A stretch of DNA of 64,000 nucleotides, taken from positions 1,116,001 to 1,180,000 of the forward strand of contig JAQPZY010001242.1 in assembly GCA_029931535.1 (NCBI GenBank), in the 5' to 3' direction. The stretch's first letter is position 1, and each line of letters opens with the position of its first letter. The notes beneath the pieces were generated by a model. That model ran no database searches, was not told the DNA's origin, and saw only the letters and a program-made list of their open reading frames with translations. The stretch is from Margaritifera margaritifera. Taxonomy: Eukaryota; Mollusca; Bivalvia; Unionida; Margaritiferidae. Shown piece after piece: positions 60,901 to 64,000 of this stretch. Made by a program: the position numbers and the translations under genes.

Positions 60901-62950
60901 ATATGTTTTCAAAGGCTCTATTTAAGAAGCAACATATCCAATACGTAGGTAGCCTGATCATCCATCTTCACTTTCAGATAACCATCGTTCCTATCCAGCG
61001 TGAATTTTTCACCAAATCGTCTGTTTTAGTCAGCCACCCAAACGGTCTTCCGAGTTTTCAGACATATTTAAATCTCGCACATGCCCTTTAATCACGGAGT
61101 CTTATGCCAAATTTGGCAAATTACGTCACATCGCTCAGTCAATATATGGACTTCTACAACTGTGTGTTTAATCTGACCTGGTTTAGAGAGTATGCTGCGA
61201 GGCTATTTCAAACTATCCAAGATCAACAGCAAGAAGAAGACGAAGAACAAACCACAGGCCTGGCTCTACCAGTCATGCCTGATCTTCAAAGTTTTTCAAG
61301 AGAGCAACCGTAACTCGTTAGGAGCACTTTAGCATTTCAATGAACCGAGAGGAAAATTGAACGTCTATCAAAAATACAGAAAAGAATTACTTTATCATGT
61401 TGAGCTGTTTTAATTATATCAATTATTTAACAGATAAAGAATAAATCAGATCAACCAACATAATAATTATTTGGACAAGAAAAGGTCGGAAAATCATTCT
61501 TAACCACATAAAGTGGGTGTATCTTATACAACGAACTCCCTTTTCTAATTATTAATTGAATCGTCGGGCAAGAACGCAAAGTAAACTCGGATTCAATTCA
61601 TCAGTAAAAATAGTGCCTATCGATGTAATCACAAAATATCGAAAAAAATATACATAGTTCATTCATGTGCCAAATATATTATTGGTATAAATACAAGCTC
61701 TAGATGGATGATGCCATTAAAATACGATCTACATAAAACAAATGAAAATTCAGATAATAAATATTGTAACACTCGCTGCCATCAACCCTCATGAATCACG
61801 CCCAGTTAAAATCGCAGCCATTTGATCTCGCCTATGAATCAAGTTCAATTAAATCGCAGCCATTTAATCTCTCCTGTGAAGCCACGTAGTACATAGCTCG
61901 TGGTTGAGTTGCTGGACCGAGTTTCCACTGTCTTGAATTGACCTCTCTGACTGAAGGAGAATGCTCCGCCCACTAATTAGCATAGATATTGGGTTTTAAG
62001 TAGCATTTTTACATCTGAAAAAGTATCATTGTGATTGGCAGAATACATTTAAGAAAGTTGTACAAATTTTTATCAAAATTGGACGGAAAAGATTTAGAGT
62101 TATAATGGTTTGAAACTGCACATCTTGTATCGCCGAAAGTTTCCCGGTAACCCGCTCGGTTGGGCAAACTCTTGTCCGACCACCAAACTTATGAAGTTAG
62201 GTAAATTGGGCGGTCATATTGGGCAGCGGTTCATTAGAATGTTTGTTATGCAATAGTTATTCACATATGTCGAGTCCAGCTGAGAGGTCAATTGACTTAT
62301 TATTTAGCTATTTCTGTGAGAATTCAAATAGGAAGGTCGTACGCTATAAGGACATGTGGTTTGGTCGTGGCAGTGACCTGCATTTTGAATGGCAGGAGTC
62401 TTCTAAGACTTATGGACATGGTTATATACCAAACTCATTCCTCGTCAGGGAATTTCAATGCATTTGTCAAATAAATAACTAAATACATGTACATAGATTT
62501 CTTGATGTTGTATACATTGGTAACGTGTCTTAAAGCTTGAACATTTATTTAAGAAAATGCGGTTAATGGCTTCAGCAGTTTTTCTATTTGGAAAAAAATA
62601 TGAAAGATACAAACATCGCATTTCTGCTGGAACGTTTCGAAGTTTAAGAGCATGTAACTTGACCCTATGTGTTTACATTTATGGCAACAACAACAATAAC
62701 ATCAAAATTAAACTTAGAGGGTATAAATGAAGGAGGCAGAATTTGTGTCCGATCTTGTAATTATACAAACCTGACGAAGTCCTCTCTTGTGACGTCTTCA
62801 GAGAAGCCGACCAAAAGAGCATGGAAGTTTTCAGGAATTCCAACTTTGTGTGCCAAGGCATCTCGCAAGTTGACGTGATTGGTTCTCAAATCATCACTCA
62901 TTCGAAAGTTTTCATTCAGGATGTCCTTTATTGGTGTGTCCCAGTCTATG
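46036..62950 (-). CDS. Serine beta-lactamase-like (class C/PBP-like) secreted protein, 3' four exons
   Basis: The visible exons are 62950-62771, 51750-51493, 48873-48620 and 46751-46036. All joins have AG/GT sites and keep frame (phase 2, 2, 1), giving about 469 codons including the stop. The joined protein holds the beta-lactamase fold in order: DWDTPIKDIL and LRDALAHKVGIP after the (missing) SxxK helix; the YSN triad in LYSNYMYTLAGHVAE (Tyr equivalent to the class C catalytic Tyr); PAGSIYSTPVDMSKWILFHL; and HSGG, the KTG-box equivalent (46734-46723). A C-terminal domain of about 200 residues follows, with six N-glycosylation sequons over the whole piece and a hydrophobic tail (AYLLILLYLIFIH) that could be a GPI signal or membrane anchor. 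Animal homologues (gigasin-6-like, LACTB-like) are hydrolase-fold proteins, often extracellular; the substrate is unknown. The first exon(s) with signal peptide and SxxK lie beyond 64000. All key boxes seen are intact, so this looks like a working gene. Confidence 0.88.
47164..48424 (-). mobile_element. mariner transposon, full length but inactive
   Basis: Inverted ends: CGAGGGGTATTTGAAAAGTT on the minus strand at 48424, and the eroded CAAGTGTATTTAAAAATTCT at 47164, both continuing CTGAATATT. TA flanks both ends (47162-47163, 48425-48426). The length, 1261 bp, is normal for mariner. Transposase remains fill it on the minus strand. It sits in the intron of the beta-lactamase-like gene in the same orientation as the gene. 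Confidence 0.9.
47220..48310 (-). pseudogene. mariner transposase (decayed)
   Basis: It starts with MSTKENNSATL near 48297, then loses frame. The clear parts are RWFHRFKEGHESMEDDPRSG (48153-48095; second helix-turn-helix and the DDPRSGRP linker) and WVPHLLTADQNQTRVEFSKE. The first catalytic region reads VTSEETRFYVLEPDSRENNK, where the GDE aspartate is replaced. A second frame carries VLHDNAPAHKSGVATDFLKE with the second Asp intact (about 47535). The following block breaks off at LPHPDW: the segment with the third catalytic Asp (SPDLAPCD-type) is lost. The last frame gives NIPKSEYKMALNNWIIKLRK. Dead in at least three ways. Confidence 0.88.
48620..48873 (-). CDS. Beta-lactamase-like gene, middle exon
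   Basis: The acceptor is taken as TTTTTAAAAAG before 48873, because it is the only nearby AG that accepts phase 2 without a stop. The donor is CAGAG|GTAAGC after 48620 (254 bp, ends phase 1). It codes SVHPAGPAGSIYSTPVDMSK, SEEWLNETYNVQMPQ and IGYNMGWATSVYRG. Confidence 0.85.
49884..49940 (+). repeat. 19-bp tandem repeat, 3 copies
   Basis: Three copies of ATCTCCCAATACACATCAG. Confidence 0.95.
50290..50542. mobile_element. MITE with GGCGGATCC-type inverted ends, copy 1
   Basis: The left end GGTGGCGGATCCAG and the right end GTGGATCCGCCCTAG are inverted. The interior shares AAACAAGTAGGCGAGG and CCTAGGAAACGTTCCGGTTG with copy 2 at 63098-63639. No target duplication is visible. It is the shorter version because copy 2 carries an insertion. 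Confidence 0.75.
51493..51750 (-). CDS. Beta-lactamase-like gene, exon with YSN box
   Basis: Acceptor TTTTTGCAG before 51750, donor TT|GTAAGT after 51493, 258 bp, phase 2 in and out. It codes RLQFIPATKWFRSKFLYSNY, then the AGHVAEVLGGKDWETLVQD helix and NTGFVDQLDDL, ending VDIQLL. YSN is at 51701-51693. Confidence 0.88.
52083..52240 (+). repeat. Dispersed repeat, inverted partner of 40137-40288
   Basis: This shares GCACAGGGGCT, ATTGTTGCT, TCAGTCATACATGTACTATA and the AATATCAGCGTC-type block (here GACGCTGATATTTCAAGCT) with the minus strand of 40137-40288. Confidence 0.8.
53329..53352 (+). repeat. Short (GA)n microsatellite
   Basis: About ten GA units. Confidence 0.85.
54557..54799 (-). repeat. 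122-bp tandem duplication with an open minus-strand frame
   Basis: Two adjacent copies (54557-54678 and 54678-54799) differ at about four bases. The minus strand of the downstream copy reads NRYDDAERTDIYHESNLLPG, SEDNFRKDKELWENLPNWSE without stops; the other copy reads DNFRKDIELWENLPNWSEVC. The peptide looks protein-like but I do not recognise it. It could be a fragment of a mobile-element ORF. Confidence 0.8.
54864..54931 (+). repeat. (TA)n microsatellite
   Basis: About 34 AT repeats. Confidence 0.98.
55250..55378 (+). repeat. Approx. 64-bp tandem duplication
   Basis: Two copies with GTAGCTGTATTTTACGTTAC / CTAGCTATATTCTAAGTTAC and ATGCACGTCTTCCCTAGCAG / ATGCACGTCTTCTCTGGCAA. Confidence 0.85.
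55974..56001 (+). repeat. (GA)n microsatellite
   Basis: A GA run interrupted by AAAG. Confidence 0.85.
56164..56255. repeat. Large hairpin repeat
   Basis: 56164-56194 (GACCATCGTCGGGCGATAAT...) pairs with 56216-56255 (...GCGACGATGGTC) over about 31 bp with few mismatches and one 9-nt bulge (GTGGCTTGC). The loop contains the palindrome TCACCGGGTGA. The AGCGGAT and CGCCCGTGGC stretches also occur in the hairpin at 13745-13799. Confidence 0.85.
56940..57350 (+). repeat. Direct repeat copy 1 (LTR-like or dispersed repeat)
   Basis: This matches 58735-59110 in the same orientation. Shared landmarks are TTTGGCGGACAGGTATATAT / CTTGGCGGACACATATATAT, TAATTTGAACTAAG, TTGGAGCACTTCCGTTGTCA and CATAATGCCTAAAAGGAAGT / AATAATGCCTAAATGGAAGT. 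Identity is roughly 75 percent by eye. Confidence 0.85.
57655..58030 (+). repeat. Degenerate tandem repeat, about 3 units of 110-130 bp
   Basis: Units share CAGAGACGCACAACAATATT, TTGGTTTGGCTAAG, CCTAAAAGGCACTTCTGAGC and a TATTGGTGTGCAT block. Confidence 0.8.
58735..59110 (+). repeat. Direct repeat copy 2
   Basis: Partner of 56940-57350. It lies about 1.4 kb downstream with the tandem array 57655-58030 between. Confidence 0.85.
59774..59935 (+). mobile_element. tRNA-derived SINE, plus orientation
   Basis: The tRNA-like head has A-box AGTGGTTAGCGTG and B-box GGTTTGAATTC at tRNA spacing (59787-59834). The shared family block follows (AAGGCACTTTACTCCAACTG), then CGGCACTAAATAACC and the tail TGCCGTAAAACACCAAACCA. 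It is the best-preserved of three copies. It is not a functional tRNA, since the 3' half is SINE body. Confidence 0.8.
60519..60539 (+). repeat. (GA)n microsatellite
   Basis: About ten GA units. Confidence 0.85.
61788..61880 (+). repeat. Short tandem duplication
   Basis: Two copies of a unit of about 50 bp containing AAATCGCAGCCATTTGATCT / AAATCGCAGCCATTTAATCT and TGAATCA. Confidence 0.8.
62771..62950 (-). CDS. Beta-lactamase-like gene, first visible exon
   Basis: The acceptor TTTTGCAG lies before 62950 and the donor CAG|GTTTGT after 62771, with phase 2 at both ends (180 bp). It codes IDWDTPIKDILNENFRMSDD through ALAHKVGIPENFHALL to DFVR. In this family the active-site SxxK lies 20-40 residues before this exon, so it must be upstream. 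Confidence 0.85.
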
Positions 62951-63097
62951 CTGCAAAAGATGCCAAGAATAATTTTTGTCGGAAATGAGGGGTGAGTGAA
63001 AACAAACAAAATACAGAGGTGTAGAGTTAAAGGCATTTAAGAGTGATCCAAGAAGCAGATGCATATGATGATAAAGCGGCCACATCTCGGAATGAAT

Positions 63098-63639
63098 CAG
63101 GGGCGGATCCAGATATGTCGTTTAGGGGGAGCATAAACAAGTAGGCGAGGAGTCTTTTGGACAGAACCCAGCATTCGGAACATCCTCGGCTATTTCTGCA
63201 AGACTTAATTATGCCTCGAATGTATGTCGGAGCAGTAATTTACAGAAAATCGTACATTTCGTTCGCCGGAAATTTCTCCGCAGAAAAAGAAACACCAACC
63301 TAATCAGACTACCTTGGCTATTTTTATGATTGGATTGTCACTATGATTGACCGAGAAGGTACAAATGAAAAAATAGTTTCATGCATTAGTAACTTCTCAG
63401 TCAATCCTTGTTTCGTCAATAGCCGAGGTGGTTCTCATGGCAGCTGTCGGCATACATTCGAGGTATGAGAACCCAGGGGGCAAAGCCCCAGAAAGCTTCC
63501 GCATTTTAGGCGTTGTAAAGGTCTAATTGTAACTATCAAACTGTAAGGAAAGCTTACTCTAGGAAATGTTCCAGTTGTTTCGCGCTCAATGGAGGGGGGG
63601 GGGGGCAGCGCAGCACCCCTCACCCCCGATCTGCCCCTG
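63098..63639. mobile_element. MITE with CAGGGGCGGATC inverted ends, copy 2, with internal insertion
   Basis: The left end is CAGGGGCGGATCCAG; the right end reads CAGGGGCAGATC on the minus strand. TGAAT is directly repeated outside both ends (63093-63097 and 63640-63644), so this looks like a 5-bp target duplication. The termini are hAT-like (CAGGG). Compared with copy 1 at 50290, about 300 bp (63172-63475) are extra. A minus-strand ORF here is just the element. Confidence 0.75.
63172..63475. repeat. Insertion inside the MITE, with internal inverted repeats
   Basis: ATCCTCGGCTAT near the left is mirrored by ATAGCCGAGGTGG near 63420. CCTCGAATGTATGTCGG near 63215 is mirrored by GTCGGCATACATTCGAGG near 63447. 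The order of the mirrored blocks is not that of a simple hairpin, so two insertions or a rearrangement are likely. Confidence 0.55.
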
Positions 63640-64000
63640 TGAATTGGAGAAGAGCCTGCTTTTAATCCCAATGATGATAAAATTACATCCTAGATAAGTT
63701 ATTGTAATCCCACCCTCCGTTCCGTGACTACTGTATTAGCTTTACGAAGATATACTGATGTCCTTTCAGCACTACCGTAGGTAGTATACACAATTTCAAA
63801 AAAATGGATTCTTGTACCTATGGTAACAAAAGGACATTGAAGCGAAGCTCTTTGAAACTATGACATGACAAATTCCTAAGAGCCATCTTGTGTTGCGAGA
63901 CTGTACATGGTATTTTGTAACGTCACGTACTCATGGACAAAATTAGACATTTTTTTATTGCGACCTTGCACAAAACTTTTCCGGCATAAAAAAGAAAAAG
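63640..64000. other. End of window, no exon recognised
   Basis: I looked here on the minus strand for the SxxK-bearing exon of the beta-lactamase-like gene and found none, so the missing exon(s) should lie past 64000. Confidence 0.5.

Larger units (their letters stand above)
51751..62770 (-). other. Large (about 11 kb) intron made mostly of repeats
   Basis: Between the donor CAG|GTTTGT and the acceptor TTTTTGCAG. Listed separately below: the dispersed repeat at 52083, the 122-bp duplication at 54557, the (TA)n at 54864, the hairpin at 56164, the direct-repeat pair at 56940/58735 and the SINE at 59774. Remaining stretches (52241-54440, 59936-61780, 61880-62770) hold no recognised gene. Confidence 0.7.

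Noticed and set aside
62219..62482. 87-codon plus-strand ORF
   Set aside because: No recognisable domain, lies in the intron of the opposite-strand gene, and codon content is unremarkable.
63435..63671. 78-codon minus-strand ORF, considered as the missing SxxK exon
   Set aside because: It is MITE sequence and has no SxxK-type motif in context.

Overview
The window is eukaryotic, AT-rich nuclear DNA from an invertebrate animal, most likely a marine mollusc (possibly a bivalve). The sequence shows a spliced gene with canonical GT/AG introns, very long AT and CT/GA microsatellites, a tRNA-derived SINE family, two non-LTR retrotransposon lineages, and hAT, mariner, Mutator-like, Academ-type and Polinton/Maverick remains. 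The mollusc assignment is inferred from this repeat content and from the type of host gene; it is not proven here. No operons, CRISPR arrays, rRNA genes or convincing functional tRNA genes were seen.

The only clear host gene is on the minus strand at 62950-46036. Its four visible exons encode the serine beta-lactamase-like (class C / penicillin-binding-protein-like) domain of a secreted animal protein. The exon joins keep frame (phases 2, 2, 1), and the YSN and HSGG active-site boxes are intact. The exon(s) with the signal peptide and the catalytic SxxK serine lie beyond 64000. Its introns hold a complete-length but dead mariner (47164-48424), hAT-like MITEs, a SINE, duplicated segments and a long AT array.

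The rest is layered transposon debris. 81-3449 is a hAT-type element (8-bp target duplication) carrying a second, long-inverted-repeat element (416-2395). 5804-7094 has the 5' part of another hAT-like element with a TTF-type zinc-finger ORF. 14635-17830 is a decayed LINE (minus) with a 12-residue coding minisatellite upstream. 18590-22060 is a decayed Polinton (DNA polymerase B, small Cys4 protein, packaging ATPase), followed by about 6 kb of stop-riddled minus-strand sequence. 29659-33371 is an almost full-length Academ-type DNA transposon (XPG-like nuclease plus Cys-rich tail, long TIRs, AGT duplication) inserted in a satellite array of about 155 bp. 34580-36609 is a second polymerase copy of the same Polinton family, followed by decayed minus-strand coding sequence to 38900. 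39370-40110 is a FLYWCH/Mutator-like transposase fragment. 40698-43420 is a second, different LINE (minus).

Between these lie many minisatellites (32, 36, 38, 49 bp units), larger degenerate arrays (44090-45130, 57655-58030), an unusual cluster of CATATG-centred palindromes (13085-13445), and two related hairpin repeats (13745-13799, 56164-56255). Nothing except the beta-lactamase-like gene looks like an intact, functional host gene. All autonomous transposons here appear broken.
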